From positions 35,339,359 through 35,403,358 of the forward strand of contig NW_023603184.1 of assembly GCF_014898055.3 (NCBI RefSeq): a stretch of 64,000 nucleotides of DNA, in the 5' to 3' direction. This DNA comes from Talpa occidentalis (Eukaryota; Chordata; Mammalia; Eulipotyphla; Talpidae). Position 1 is the first letter of the stretch. Each line of letters opens with the position of its first letter. The notes beneath the pieces were generated by a model. The model made no database searches, was not told the origin of the DNA, and saw only the letters and a list, made by a program, of their open reading frames with translations. Position numbers and translations under genes: made by a program. Shown piece by piece: positions 46,431-58,785 of the stretch.

Positions 46431-46701
46431 GGGCCTCCCCGGTGGTGCAGCGCTGGGTTGTGAAGCTGCCCGAAGCCTTTGCAGTACTGGTTCGATCCCC
46501 GGCTGCTCCCCGGCCACCGGAGGAGGGTCCCACATGGCGCGCAGACCTCTCCTGCCGCCCGCTGCTCCCCTTAGCAGTGTACTTCGGTCCTTCTGCCTGC
46601 TCTGCTCCCCACTCTGGCTCTGGTGAATTCTCTCACCCTCCCGCGCTTCTGACTGTACCCAGTGCTTGTATAAATAAATAAATAAATCTTTTAAAAAAAA
46701 A
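46431..46701 (+). mobile_element. tRNA-derived SINE, young lineage
   Basis: The A-box region lacks about 9 bases (GGTGGTGCAGCGCTGGG), so the Pol III promoter is damaged; the rest is full-length. Perfect duplication TGTGCAAGGACTA at 46418-46430 and 46702-46714. Confidence 0.92.
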
Positions 46702-46714
46702 TGTGCAAGGACTA

Positions 46715-47142
46715 AACAGACATGGGACTCAGAAAGACAGATTTTAAATTTTGGTAGTGCAAGTTCTACCAACAAATGGGCTCTTTTGGGAGACTATGTT
46801 CAGAGTCAGGTGTCAGTTAACGGGAAGCAGTGGCAGAGGAAATTGAATAAACGGTCTGAGATAACCAGAATAAATGGTCTGAGATAACCAACACATCAAC
46901 AGGAAGAATACACACAGTCTGCTTCTGCAGAGAGCTGTGTGCAAACAGCAGGAATGCTAAGCTCAGTTCTCCTTTCCTCTGTCCCAACATGGTTCTCATG
47001 GGTGGTGACAGGTAGTAACAAAACAGAATTCTTTTATCCTGGCCCTGCTCTCCCATTTTTACATCTATGACCTTATCAAACACTTGAATATATCCTAAGA
47101 AGCTTTCCTTGTCTTCTACTATGGCCCAGAGGACTTTCATCT
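46715..47142. other. Intergenic, short local duplication
   Basis: No gene. A small direct repeat (GAATAAACGGTCTGAGATAACC / GAATAAATGGTCTGAGATAACC in part) lies near 46846-46890. Confidence 0.5.
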
Positions 47143-47157
47143 CTCAATCATCATTTT

Positions 47158-47434
47158 TGTTTTTTGTTTCTTTTAAAGATGTATTTATTTATTTATTTAT
47201 ACAAGCACTGGGTAGTCAGAAGCTCGGGAGGGTGAGAGAATTCACCAGAGCCAGAGGGGAGAACAGAGCAGGCAGACTGAAGAAGTAAACTGCTGAGGGG
47301 AGCAGCGGGCAGCAGGAGAGGTCTGCACGCCATGTGGGACCCTCACCCAGTGGCCGGGGATCGAACCGGTGCTGCAGAGGCTGTGAGCAACTTCGCAACC
47401 CAGTGCTTAACCGCTGCGCTACCAGGGAGGCCCA
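47158..47434 (-). mobile_element. tRNA-derived SINE, young lineage
   Basis: Minus-strand copy with A and B boxes. Flanked by CTCAATCATCATTTT (47143-47157) and CTCAACCATCATTTT (47435-47449), one mismatch. Confidence 0.92.
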
Positions 47435-47449
47435 CTCAACCATCATTTT

Positions 47450-48551
47450 AATTTCTCCCTTTGGATAATCATACTACTTTGGGATAATAGCCCTGGTCAG
47501 ATTTCTCCCCTAATCCTGTATCCCTACCACTAGTATTATGTTTGGCACATGGTGGAATCTAATAAGTGTTGAATAAATTAGCAAATGAATAAGTAAATAA
47601 GACAAATAAGTTCATATAAATATGAAGTAAATATATATCTTTGTAAATCTAACTTTTGATGATAGATATGTTCTCAGTGGTGATAGATTGGTGAGTTTTA
47701 ATAATTTCCATCAGGGAAGTTAGGTATAGTTATTTAATTCTCACTTCCCCAAAATGTAGGAAGCTCCATATAACAATTAATTTCAATTGTATGTTTCCAT
47801 GAAATGGCTCAGTTATTCAACCTGGGAACCATAGGAAGACTACAATACACTCCAGTCATGGACAGGTTGTTCTTCTTTGCCACCACCCAATGGCAAGAAG
47901 GCTTAGAATCAGGATGAATCATTAATTAAATATTACTTCACTGTAAGAAAAAATACAATTAATGATTGTCATAAGAAAAGAAAAGAATTATCTTAACATG
48001 TAGATATTTTCCTCTTTATTCTAATAGAATCTTTTATACCTGCCACTGCAAATACCATATTCTGTTGTAATAACTTCACTTCTCTCACAAGATTGATTTT
48101 CCTGAAGCCAGGTATTGTGTCTTATTCAACAGTGAAATTCGATGCCTACTATGAAGTATAGTAGTGCATCATTAATACATACTTCTGAGTGGATGTTCAA
48201 TAATAAAAATAAATAAATGAGTAATATTTCTGAAATTCTTACAAAAGGCTGGTTCTCTTTAGAAAGTAGATTCAATTTACAATGACTGGGAAATGATAGA
48301 AACAATGAGATGTTGCTTGATGGTTACTGAGTTTCTATTTGTGGTGATGAAATTTTGGGGAATGAACAACGCTGATGGTTGCACAATAAAATGAATTGAA
48401 ATTGCAAATGTTTTTTATGAATATTTTACCAAAACACAATAAGGTTCTTTTTAATCTCTTTATGTATCCATATTCTTCAAACATCACACGACAAACTAAG
48501 TCACCTATGCATAGGCTGAATCTCAGACCTTAGAAACAGAAAGATTGGTAT
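47450..48551. other. Intergenic with L2-like relics
   Basis: Plus-strand 47515-47605 (TATCCCTACCACTAG, GGCACATGGTGGAATCTAAT, GTTGAATAAAT) follows the L2 3' end. A similar, weaker piece lies at about 48060-48215. No gene. Confidence 0.45.
47515..47605 (+). mobile_element. L2 3'-end relic
   Basis: The order of blocks CCCTACCAC-TAG, TTTGGCACATGGT, AATAAGTGTTGAATAAAT matches the L2 terminus. It is old and diverged. Confidence 0.55.
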
Positions 48552-48564
48552 AAGAAGGAAAAAC

Positions 48565-48839
48565 CTGGCCTCCCCGGTGGCTCAGCGGTTGAGCGCTGGG
48601 TTGCGAAGCTGCCCACAGCCTCTGCAGCACCAGTTCGATCCCCGGCCTCCGGGAGAGGGTTCCGCATGGCACGCAGACCTCTCCTGCTGCCCGCTGCTCC
48701 CCTCAGCAGTGTTCTGTCTGCTCTGCTCCCCGCACTGGCTCTGGTGAATTCCCTCACCCTCCTGAGCTTCTGACTGTACCCAATGCTTGCATAAATAAAT
48801 AAATACATCTTTATTTAAAAAAAAGCTAAAAAAAAAAAA
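48565..48839 (+). mobile_element. tRNA-derived SINE, young lineage
   Basis: Body lacks a short stretch after CAGCAGTGT. Perfect duplication AAGAAGGAAAAAC at 48552-48564 and 48840-48852. Confidence 0.92.
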
Positions 48840-48852
48840 AAGAAGGAAAAAC

Positions 48853-49971
48853 GGATACTGAAGTTGAAAAGTGGCAGGAATGCTTAGAAGCTTGAAAGTG
48901 TCCAATAATAGACAATCTATAATAAAAATTTTACCCTGTGGAATATTGATATAAGGTTAATGTAGACAAATTGTGTAAGAGGGTAGACAGGTTACTTCCT
49001 TTAATCTCTTCCAATATACCCAAACACAAGCAAGGAGACTCCTCATCTCTTATGGAAGGTAAAATTGTGCTAAGACAAAAGAAGTTGTATGGAGACAGAT
49101 ATTTGTCAACCCTGGCCATCCTGGATTATCCTGCTTAGCTTTAGCAAAAAAATCAGTGTCCTAGGAATTCTTATACACCTAAAAGTCTCTTTATTACATG
49201 AGGTAAACACTGTCAGAATGAATCTGCAGTGACCTGCAAGGTATTTGTATATAAAGATCATCGCTCTGAGAATATCAGGAAAAATGTAGATTTTCAGGCA
49301 TGAGGTTCATATAGTAGCTACAAAGTATCATCTTTGTAGTGATTTATTGAGGAACCGGTGTTATGAATTTCCCATTGATATATGTTATCCACGCCCTCAA
49401 AATAAGTCACCGAGAAGTCATTTTCATTGATTTCAAACCTATTTCAAAGTCCAGAGGATCCTGAACTCTCACAGCCATCTCAGCCCTGGGGCTGACATGC
49501 TTAATAAAAATACTATTGGTATAAGAAAGTGCTAGCAAGCAAGCAATGAGCGCGAGTGTGTTTGTGTGTGTGTGTGTGTGCATGCGCCCACGCACTCATG
49601 CTCACTCTCTTGAAGTTACAACTAAATATTTCTATGACCACTTTCCCACTACTGCCAGCATACAGGATTTCTGCACTAAGAGAGACTAAATTCTCCTAGC
49701 CACTGCTTCCTGACCTTTTCCTAGTAAAAATAAAGAACCACACGCTCATTAACAGTGTGTGCTAGCTTTCCAGGAAAATGGAATTCTGCACATTTAGCAG
49801 GTATAAGTGATTTGTACTAAATACTTCAAAAACTCTCAGATAATACATGATGCTGGTTTGCTAGGTTTGCAAAAACATGAACCTCTACTCCAAAGGTAAG
49901 AGGTGCTAGAAAAGGTGGGAGATGAATTATAATTTCTCCCATTGGACTTCAAGGGTATATTGAGGACATAG
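48853..49971. other. Intergenic, short TG repeat
   Basis: 3' flank of the next receptor. A short (TG)n run lies at about 49559-49580. Nothing else was recognised. Confidence 0.4.
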
Positions 49972-50922
49972 CTACCTCCTCCCCACGAAAAAGCCAAGTA
50001 TCCTCTGGCGGATCTGTTTGGTGTTAATACCATAAACCAGGGGATTAAGAACAGGGGGCACGAGGAGATAGAGATTTGCAAGAACTATGTGAATATGAGG
50101 AGGTACTTTGTGACCAAAGCGGTGGGTGAAAAAGGAAAAGAAGGCAGGTACATAGAACACAAGAATCACACAAATGTGGGCACCGCATGTGCTAAATGCT
50201 CGAAACTGGGCATCCTTGGAGGGCAGGCGCAGCACAGTCTGCAGGATGAAGCCGTAAGAGGCAGCAATGAGGACCACATCCATGCCTGTGACAGAAAGTG
50301 CCACCGTGAGACCATAAATGGTGTTGGGCTTGATGCTGGCACAGGCCAGCTTGGCAATGCCCATGTGCTCACAGTAGGTGTGGGGGATGATGTGGCGGCC
50401 ACAAAAAGGCAAGCGTTCAATGAGAATGATAAAGGGGAAAACAAAGATTATGCCACGGACCACACAGGCCAGACCTATCTTGCCAATCACCGCAGCATTG
50501 AGGATGGATGTATAATGAAGAGGGCGGCAGATCGCTACATAGCGGTCAAAAGCCATGGCCAGCAGGACAGCTGACTCTGTGGCAAACACTGCGTGAACAA
50601 AAAACATCTGGGTGAGGCAGCCATAGTAGGAAATCAGGTGGGCCCTGAGCCAGAAGATTGTTAGCATTTTGGGCAGTGTGGTCGAGCACAGAACCAGGTC
50701 GGTGAGCGAAAGCAGGCACAGGAAGAGGTACATGGGCTCGTGCAGAGTCCTGTCCGTCGTGATGATGTACAGGATGGTGCCATTCCCCGCGAGAGCGAGG
50801 ATGTACATGCAGCAGAAGGGGATGGCAACCCACACGTGCTGGTCTTGCATCCCCGGGATACCAAGCAGAAAAAATGTCGACGGATGAAAGGCAGTGTGGT
50901 TGGGAACTGCTGTAGAAAACAT
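49972..50922 (-). CDS. Olfactory receptor, OR52D-like
   Basis: 316 residues from the chosen ATG. The frame is open to 50997, but the minus strand has CATTTTCTATCCACTTTCAG followed by GAAGACAG, a good splice acceptor placing the exon start at 50953, so the upstream in-frame ATGs are likely intronic and 50922 is the first in the exon. Counting from 50997: N-H-T 33-35, D-R-Y 151-153, Cys127-Cys209, S-Y-G-F-I-L 247-252, N-P-L-V-Y 318-322. The helix-2 run M-Y-L-F-L-C-L-L-S-L-T-D-L and the ends of helices 5 and 7 closely recall human OR52D1, which sits near OR52H1 in human. I hold the subfamily name back because other OR52 groups are also similar. It is intact. Confidence 0.93.
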   Translation of the reverse strand: MFSTAVPNHTAFHPSTFFLLGIPGMQDQHVWVAIPFCCMYILALAGNGTILYIITTDRTLHEPMYLFLCLLSLTDLVLCSTTLPKMLTIFWLRAHLISYYGCLTQMFFVHAVFATESAVLLAMAFDRYVAICRPLHYTSILNAAVIGKIGLACVVRGIIFVFPFIILIERLPFCGRHIIPHTYCEHMGIAKLACASIKPNTIYGLTVALSVTGMDVVLIAASYGFILQTVLRLPSKDAQFRAFSTCGAHICVILVFYVPAFFSFFTHRFGHKVPPHIHIVLANLYLLVPPVLNPLVYGINTKQIRQRILGFFVGRR

Positions 50923-51109
50923 GGTGATGCAGGGAACGGAAGGCTCTGTCTTCCTGAAAGTGGATAGAAAATGAAATGCAGTCATCCTAGATGCCATTTA
51001 TTCTTCCAGCATATATCCATGCCATTCCTGCCTTTCCTTCATTCCCATCAATTCTGCTCCAATTCACGATTTTCTCATTTCTTGTTTAGGTTATCAAAAT
51101 ACCTGTGTA

Positions 51110-51368
51110 GGGCCTCCCTGGTGGCACAGGGGTTAGGATGTAACCTATGAAGCTATCTGCAGCCACTGCAGCACAAGTTTGATCCCCCGGCCCACCAGGG
51201 AGATACCCACATGGCGCAGCAGACCTCTCCTGTCTCACCTGCTGCTCCCCTCAGCAGTGTATATCAGTAGATCTGCCTCTTCTGCTCCCCACTCTGTCTC
51301 TGGTGAATCCTCTCACCCCCTCACACCTCTGTCTTATACCCCATAATTAAATAAATCTTAAAAAATAA
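51110..51368 (+). mobile_element. tRNA-derived SINE, old lineage
   Basis: GGCACAGGGGTTAGGATG head and CTCTGTCTCTGG body. Flanked by AAAATACCTGTGTA (51096-51109) and AAAATAACTGTGTA (51369-51382), one mismatch. It lies about 110 bases upstream of the OR52D-like gene's extended frame. Confidence 0.9.
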
Positions 51369-51382
51369 AAAATAACTGTGTA

Positions 51383-52203
51383 ACTAATATCCTCACTTCT
51401 AGTTTCCATCTACCAGGGACACCTCTAATTACTCTCTAAATATTCTAATGTGAAAATATTCAACTATACTTCAATCTTTCTACGTATACTGTGCAGAGTA
51501 TTTTTCATTATCCTCTTTCATTTTACCTTCTTCCACTTTCCATTTTGTCCTGTTATCTGGGACACAGGATTTTATCAACAGACTCCCCATTCCCTTCGCT
51601 TCTGCTTGGATTTGGAATAAGAAACACCAAGAGAATGGAAGCTTGCCAGGGCTTTATTCCTTCAGCTCCTTTCCTGCAAGGTTGTTGCAAGCTGGCGGCA
51701 TCTTTCAGTAAATAGCCTTTCTTGGCTCTGGTTACCTTTCATAATCATAGCATCTCTCTTCCCGTTAATCAAAGGACTATGACAATGACATTTGTCACTA
51801 ATACAGGAACTTCACAAGCACTTTGGTTTTCCTACACTTAACCCATATCTTTGAACATGATTTCTGTATTATATGCTCCTGAAATCCCCAAATTTGGTTG
51901 TGCATCTGTTTTTTTTTTTATACATCTGTTTTTTGCTAAGGATCTTGAAATGATGACTACCAAAGCTCTTGTTGATCTTGTTCTTGCTCTTACCCACCTG
52001 TCTCCATGATTTATTCCAATCTCAACCACATCCTTCATGTCCAGACCATATTTAAGAGTTTTTGAAATGTATAAAAGTGTGTTTTATCACACCTGCATGC
52101 CTTTTATATGGGTTTTTAACATTATTTTATATTTTTTTAAAACACAGTATCATTGATTTACAACATTGTATATAATTCAGAGGTATACAGTCACATTTTT
52201 TCA
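51383..52203. other. Intergenic, nothing recognised
   Basis: 5' flank of the OR52D-like gene. No gene or repeat was recognised. Confidence 0.4.
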
Positions 52204-52367
52204 GGTGCAGACCTCTTCTGCCTGGCCCGCTGCTCCCCTCAGCAGTGCTTTCAGTCTGTCTGCCTGTTCTGCTCCCCACTCTGTCTCTGGTAAATCCTCT
52301 CACCCTCCTGCACCTCTGCCTTGTACCCCAGCTCTTGTATAAATAAAAACAAATCTTTAAAAAAAAT
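52204..52367 (+). mobile_element. 5'-truncated SINE
   Basis: Only the body (GCAGACCTCTTCTGCC... CAGCAGTG... CTCTGTCTCTGGTAAATCC) and tail (AAATAAAAACAAATCTTTA) remain; the tRNA head is missing. Old-lineage bases. Confidence 0.85.
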
Positions 52368-54525
52368 CTTAGCTTTCCACAAATGCTTTAAATATCTCTG
52401 GTACCAATTAATTCTCAGCATTTCCCCCTTTTTATGTGGTCCACTCTGGAATATAAGAAATAAGTCACTATATTCTGGCAGACTGAGCTCAAAAAGTGAC
52501 CTGAATGTACTTTTTTGCTGCCTGTATCAACTTAAACAGTTATATTCTTCCATTCTGTTCTCAGTTTCCTGATATAAAGTTCAAATAACAATACTCACTT
52601 CATTGAGTTTTTGGACAAGTAGATGAGAAAATCATGTATAGCATATATTACAGTCTCTGCATTTTAGTAAATATTTTTTATAATACTCATTGCTACTTCT
52701 CATGTTTATGGAAATCTCTGAGTCCATTGTTCTTCCCATGCCTTTACCTCTCAAGAGGAAACTTTATTAAGTTATTCAATTTGAAATACTTATCAGTACT
52801 TCTTGAACTTGTATTATAATTCAAGGGTCAAGGTACTGTGGTTTCACCCCCTTAAATCAAGAGCTACTTCAGAGATAACCAGACTGGTCCTCACTTAACT
52901 GGGTTAAGTTGATTCTTACAAGATGCAAGAAAGAATGACTCCTACTGATGCAATTTCATCAAGATGCCAATGTCTTTGTGAGCTTCTCATTAATTTCTCA
53001 TGGGACCATAAATTATCATGATATTTGGGGTCCTTCAATAAAAAAGGAGCAAGCATGTTCTGCACTGTCACTTAGAGAGAGTGAAAGTGAAGAGATATGA
53101 ATCTTATTTCTGTTAATGGGAGAAATTCTATTGGCCTGAACAGTAAGACATTCATCTGATTTTGCCCTGGAAATAACAAACCTTGCTTGGTGGACTTCTA
53201 AGTGTTCTGCATGTGAAATTACAGGATGAATTAGAGATTCTTCTAGATTATTCCAGCTGTACTCACTCACACCCTGGTAAGGTTGGAAATCAGATTAGGT
53301 TGCTGATCAACTAGAGTAGGGGATGCTGTGAAAGTCCTAGTACTCTAGAAATTAAATATATGATGCTTGGTTGACCTAATCACTATGAATGCATGTAATT
53401 ATTGTCAGGAAATTCAAACTTCATTACTGCTTTCTGAAAAGCTACTCCTGAAGATCTGACAATCTGGCTTGTCTTGAACAAGAAAAGTTGAAAGAGACAA
53501 AATCTCTAACTTCAATAGAAGGGATTCAGGTGCAGAGAAAAGTTTTTACTTATGATTAATTTGGGTATGCAATAAGGCTACCCCAAATACCTGAGGGAGT
53601 CAATAAACGATACTTCCTATAGTGGAGTCTGGGGACAAAATGAAATGACCTCTTAAGTAGCCAAGGACATCAGGATATTTGTATGATTCATCCCTCCATA
53701 TTTTCCCCTATGTCTGCTCTTGACTTTACAGAACTGTCCTCAATTTTATTTTCTGTCCATCTAATCCATTCAACACTCACCCCAGTCTCTGTATTCAGCT
53801 GTGCAGGAGAGATTTTGATCCAGCACAAGTAACATAGTTCCTGGAGCTAAGATGTGGTCCCATTTATCTCCACCTCTGAAGACTGTTTTGATCCAGAGAG
53901 ACTGTGGGATGGCTCAGAGCACCAACGGTCCCAGCTATTAAAAGTACAGGGGAATCTGCAAATAAGTCTCGGGGGAGATCATCATTTTATGTTGGATTTG
54001 CCTCTATAACTGGATAATTTTAAAACCCCAGTAGGTTAGTATCTACCCATTCATTGGACAAAAAAAAAAAAATTGTGCTAAACTGTTTAGGAGGGAAACT
54101 CAGGGAGAAAGTAAGTGAAAATGGTATGAGGATAGACCGGGAAAAATTACATCTCACATTAGAATTTGCATGGCTTCCTTTGGTTTCCAAATCCAGCATC
54201 ACATGTCACCTGTTTTCAAGAATATGATCCTGTGTTTGTTTTGAACTTCTTTGTTTGAGCTAAAGCTGGAGTCTATATTTTACTTTAACATTTTGTGTAT
54301 TCATTAGAGTAATTCTTTTTCTTTTCTCCATCTAATCATACCAGATGATAAACTACTTACTGAACTAGCTATAGTCCAATGTGAATGCATGTAATTCTCA
54401 TATAATGCACTGATGGAATTACACATGGACTCTTTGAAATATTTTTCAGTATTCTCTATCAAACTCTCACTCAAGCCAAGTATCTAGATATCCAGCAATG
54501 GAGATACCAAATTATATTTTGGATT
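52368..54525. other. Intergenic, nothing recognised
   Basis: About 2.2 kb with no recognised gene or repeat. Confidence 0.4.
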
Positions 54526-54538
54526 AATAAGGACAGAA

Positions 54539-54794
54539 GAAGGCCTCCCTGGTGGCACAAGGGTTAAAGTCTCAGCACTATCAAGTCATCCCCAGCCATC
54601 GTGGCATGAGTTCGATCCCCTGCCAGGGAGCTAATCACGTGGTGCAGCAGACCTCTCCTGTCTCATCTCCTGATCCCCTCAGCAGTGTATTTCAGTAGAT
54701 GTGCTCCCCACTCTGTCTCTGGTGAATCCTCTCACCTCTGGCCTACACCTCTGTTCTTGTATGCATAAATAAATAAAAATAAACCTTTTAAAAA
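54539..54794 (+). mobile_element. tRNA-derived SINE, old lineage
   Basis: Head GGCCTCCCTGGTGGCACAAGGGTTAAAG, B box GAGTTCGATCCCC, old body. Perfect duplication AATAAGGACAGAA at 54526-54538 and 54795-54807. Confidence 0.92.
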
Positions 54795-54807
54795 AATAAG
54801 GACAGAA

Positions 54808-55495
54808 AAGACTCCAATAACTAAGGCCACATTGTAAGTGTGTATGGGAGAAAGGTGTGAGAGGGGAAAATGGCATTTCCTCCAGGAACTGGATGGTTAT
54901 CTAGAGTTATCTAAGAAGAGGGTATATTGAGCCATGGGAAGACAGCTTTCCAGTAAACAGGGATTCACAAAGTGGATTCAGATTCTTTTTCAGTGATTCC
55001 ACCATGTAGAACTCACACAACTGTAAACATCTCAGTTGTCCTGTTACTGCTCTTCCCCTTCCTTATTCCTCTGCTCCCTAAGTGTCTGACTCACTGGTAT
55101 TAAACTTAAACACATATTCAGTGAATGACAATAGTTAGAATTAGTCTGTAATTTTTTGCAAGTTGGTGTGTAAATTGGTTAAGATTTTTTTAAGGAGATT
55201 TGCAAATAATATATGAAAACTTAAAAGGTGATTTGCCATAATTGCTGATTTTATAGAAGAAATAAAGCAAATGGAATGAGACAGATATAGATTTGAGTGC
55301 CACTTCTGACAATTACTGCCTGAGAAATATTCCTAAAATCGGGCTTATTCATTTCACTTAAACCTGTGACTCAAAACCTTACTGTACACTGAAACTTCCT
55401 GGGGCTTTTTAAAAACTGCTGATGTCTCAGTCCTGCCTACAACCATGCTGACTTAAATGATATGGCATGAAACCCGGGCACTGACAAGATTCAAA
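54808..55495. other. Intergenic, possible MIR trace
   Basis: No gene. The stretch 55270-55380 (TAGATTTGAGTGCCACTTCTG) hints at MIR but is too diverged to claim. Confidence 0.35.
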
Positions 55496-55508
55496 AAGGC
55501 AAGTATGG

Positions 55509-55782
55509 GGCCTCCACTGGTGGCGCGCAGTTGAGCGCTGGGCTGCAGGGCTGCCTGCAACCTCTGCAGCGCTGGTTCGATCCCCGGCCACCGGCGAGGG
55601 TCCCACATGGCGTGCAGACCTCTCCTGCCACCCACTGCTCCCCTCAGCAGTGTACTTCAGTCCTTCTGTCTGTTCTGCTCCCCACTCTGGCTCTGGTGAA
55701 TTCTCTTACCCTCCCACGCTTCTGACTGTACTCAATGCTTGTATAAATAAATAAATAAATCTTTAAAAAAAAAAAAAAACAG
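55509..55782 (+). mobile_element. tRNA-derived SINE, young lineage
   Basis: It has a shortened linker after the B box (CCCCGGCCACCGGCGAGGGTCCCAC), the same linker as the two short SINEs, but keeps the full body. Perfect duplication AAGGCAAGTATGG at 55496-55508 and 55783-55795. Confidence 0.92.
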
Positions 55783-55795
55783 AAGGCAAGTATGG

Positions 55796-56078
55796 CAAAA
55801 ACAAGTAGATCAGGGAAACCAAGTAGTGAATGAGGTCAGAGATGCACAAAAAAAATCAAGGTTGTGTTAGATTCTGTAATACAGATTTTTTTTCTTTTCA
55901 TTATCTATCTATCTATATTTATATATATATGCCCATATAGATAATTATAGCCAATAAGTTTAGAAGTGACAAATGTCTTTGCAGGCTAAGCCATTCAAGA
56001 ACAAGTGTGAACACTCTTCTCTTCAGGCCCTGCAGGGACTAGGGAGGCTGTGTGCTCTAAGGGCTGAACTGTAAGTTA
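55796..56078. other. Intergenic, short ATCT repeat
   Basis: A (TATC)n/(AT)n run lies near 55902-55930. Nothing else was seen. Confidence 0.5.
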
Positions 56079-56094
56079 AAAGTCTCTGGGGTCT

Positions 56095-56736
56095 TATTTT
56101 GCTTAGCATGATCTCTTCCAGCTCCATCCATGTTTCTGCAAATTGCATGAGTTTATCTTTTTTTGATTGCTGAGTAATATTCCATTGTGTATATGTACCA
56201 CATCTTCTTGAGCCAGTCATCTATTTTTGGGCATTTGGGTTGTTTCCATAGCTTAGCTGTTGTAAATAGTGCTGCTATAAACATGGGGGAGGAGGGAAGG
56301 GAGGGAATGGTATCAAAACAAGGGGGTGGGAGGCCTCCCCGGTGGCACAGCGGTTGAGCGCTGGGTTGCGAAGCTGCCCGCAGCCTCTGCAGGGCCGGTT
56401 CGATCCCCAGCTGCTCCCCGGCCACCAGAGGAGGGTCCCATATGGCGTGCAGACCTCTCCTGCCGCCCGCTGCTCCCCTCAGCAGTGTACTTTGGTCCTT
56501 CTGCCTGCTCTGCTCCCCGCTCTGGCTCTGGTGAATTCTCTCACCCTCCCGCGCTTCTGACTGTACCCAGTGCATGTATAAACAAAACAAACAAACAAAT
56601 AAATAAATAAAACATGCCTCTATAAAAAAAAAAACAAAACAAGGGGGTGGGAATTGTATGGGAACTATAACCAAGATGAAAATGCACACATTGTGCAAAA
56701 ATGAAAAATGATGTAAAACATGTATAAAATAAAAAC
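56095..56736. mobile_element. 5'-inverted L1 copy, later split by a SINE
   Basis: The left part (56095 to about 56285) is the L1 ORF2 end on the minus strand (W-K-Q-P-K-C-P-K-I-D-D-W reading). The right part (about 56286-56736, minus the SINE) is the L1 3' UTR on the plus strand, ending ATGTAAAACATGTATAAAATAAAAA. Flanks AAAGTCTCTGGGGTCT (from 56079) and AAAGCATCTGGGGTCT (from 56737) form an approximate duplication with two mismatches, so both parts came in as one event, as in twin priming. Confidence 0.85.
56332..56634 (+). mobile_element. tRNA-derived SINE, young, variant tail
   Basis: Full-length body ending CAGTGCATGTATAAACAAAAC, then (AAAT)n ACATGCCTCTATAAAA. An 18-bp perfect duplication CAAAACAAGGGGGTGGGA at 56314-56331 and 56635-56652 lies inside L1 sequence. 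Confidence 0.95.
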
Positions 56737-56752
56737 AAAGCATCTGGGGTCT

Positions 56753-58500
56753 CTGAGTTACTACATGGAGAAAAGTTACCCTACAGGTTTCTCAACTGCT
56801 ATAAAACACCAGGTACCTAAGAATAATACCACTTGATTTGCCTTTCTAACTTCTCTTCTATTACTTTGACTTGCCTTTCTGAATTTTCTCCTTATCTCTC
56901 CAAGTTTCATAATTATAGCTATTCTGAACTCTCCATCTGATAGGAAGAATTTGTCTTCCGTCTTTTGGGGTTTTGATTCTGGACCATTGCTGTTGTCTTG
57001 TGATTTTATGTTCACTTGAGGTCTCATACTTTCGTGTGTTATATTTCTTTGCCCTTTTTGCTAGCTGAAGTCTCCTTATTTTATTATTATCTTCAGTATC
57101 TTTTGCAGTAGCTTAAGCAATTAGCTATTTTACTTTCCCTAAAAGTGGTGCTGTGGATTTTTAAAATTTTATATTGGCCTTTGTTGGCTTCAGTATGTAC
57201 TGAGATCTGTTTTACAGTTAGTTGGCAGGGTGTACTAAAGGCTTGGAAGGATCCAGACATTAGTATGGATGAGTGGGATGGGCTGTATCTTGTTTGAGTC
57301 AGTAGGTTTCTGGAGGCAGCACTTCACCTTTTGGTGAAGCATTCAGGGTACCATCTGGAATCACAAGACCTTATCACAAGGCCAGTTCAGATAAAATGGG
57401 AGTGGAATTAGACTGTGTTTATTGGAGGAAGGCACGATCACATTGCAAAAAACCATGTGGGGTACAAAAACTGTTTTCGTCATTTTTGGGGAAAAAGTCT
57501 GCAAGTATATCCACTGGTCACAATAATGTATACCTCCTGCTACATACAAAATACATTCTCTTTTTCACTAAAATCCTCAAAATTTCATTCCTATTATAGA
57601 ATTAGTCCAAAATCTAAGATCTCATTTTCCAAATCAAGGTATAAATAGGGTTCATTGGGTTCAGTTCGTTTGTACATATTCTTGAATACAGTCTTCTCAA
57701 TTTAAAGACCTGTTGACTTAAGATATCTAAAGAAAATCAGCTGCTTACACAGTGAACATACCATGGTGATACTGAGATGGGAAAACTGTATCCCAACTGG
57801 AGAGTCATATTTCAGTCACTAGCCAATTACAGTACCTACAGTCTAGTCAGAGATTAATATCAACAGTTTCTCAATAAGGACCCAATCCTGTTCATCCAGA
57901 ATGATTCTCCATGGCTCTTTGGTAACATTTGAGTATTGCCTCTCAAGTTATCTTTATTTCTCAATGGAAAATGAGCTGTGTTTACCTTCGAATACTTTTT
58001 TCAATTAGCTTTCTGCTTAATGAGGTTGGAGACCCAAAGACCTCCTTTCATTTTGTACTAATTCTGTCTTTCAATTAATCCAAGCTGATGTTGCTTACAT
58101 CTGTACATTACTGTTGAAATTGTAGTTACTTATGAGTCTTACAGGATTTACTGCGTTAGATATGTAAATATCTTACAGTTTGGTTCCTGTCTTTGCTGAG
58201 AGTTATGGTTCTATAGGAAAATATCCAAGATTTCTTAGATATCAGAATCACCTGTGGAATCATCAGAGATCACAGATGTGCACTGAAATAGCATAGAATC
58301 TGGGAAATTGCATTTTTACCAGTTTCCCCAGGTGATTATGATACTGACCAATGTCTGAGAGTCACATATTTACATGATTAATTTTCATGGATGATTCTTA
58401 AAGAGGGTAATAATTTTCTATTAGCTTGATCAATTCTTATCTGGAAACTGTCCTAAAAGATAGCCCTAAATCTCAAAATAAGAGAGAAATTTCATTTTAA
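56753..58500. other. Intergenic, nothing recognised
   Basis: About 1.7 kb, no recognised gene. The stretch 56840-57250 may be an old L1 relic on the minus strand, but I cannot place it. Confidence 0.35.
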
Positions 58501-58512
58501 TCTGTCATTTTA

Positions 58513-58785
58513 TTTTTTATTTTTATTTTATTTTATATATTTTTCACATCATTTTTCATTTTGCACAATGTATGCATTTTCATCTTGGTTATAGTCCCCA
58601 TACAATTCCCACCCCTCCTTTGTTTTAATCCCACTCCTTCCCCTCCCCAACCCACCCCCAGTAGTGTGTCTCTGGCTTATAGTTGCTTGTTGATTTTGAT
58701 TTTTACTTTATTATAATTAGTCTTTTTCCTGGTCCCTTATTCAGGTTTTCTAAATTCCTGCTATGAGTGAGACCATCTGGTATGA
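58513..58785 (-). mobile_element. 5'-truncated L1 3' UTR
   Basis: The minus strand carries the end of L1 ORF2 (near 58770) and the whole 3' UTR, of the same subtype as the right half of the 56.3-kb copy (TGTATAAAAT... GATGAAAATGCATACATTG). Perfect duplication TCTGTCATTTTA at 58501-58512 and 58786-58797. Confidence 0.9.
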
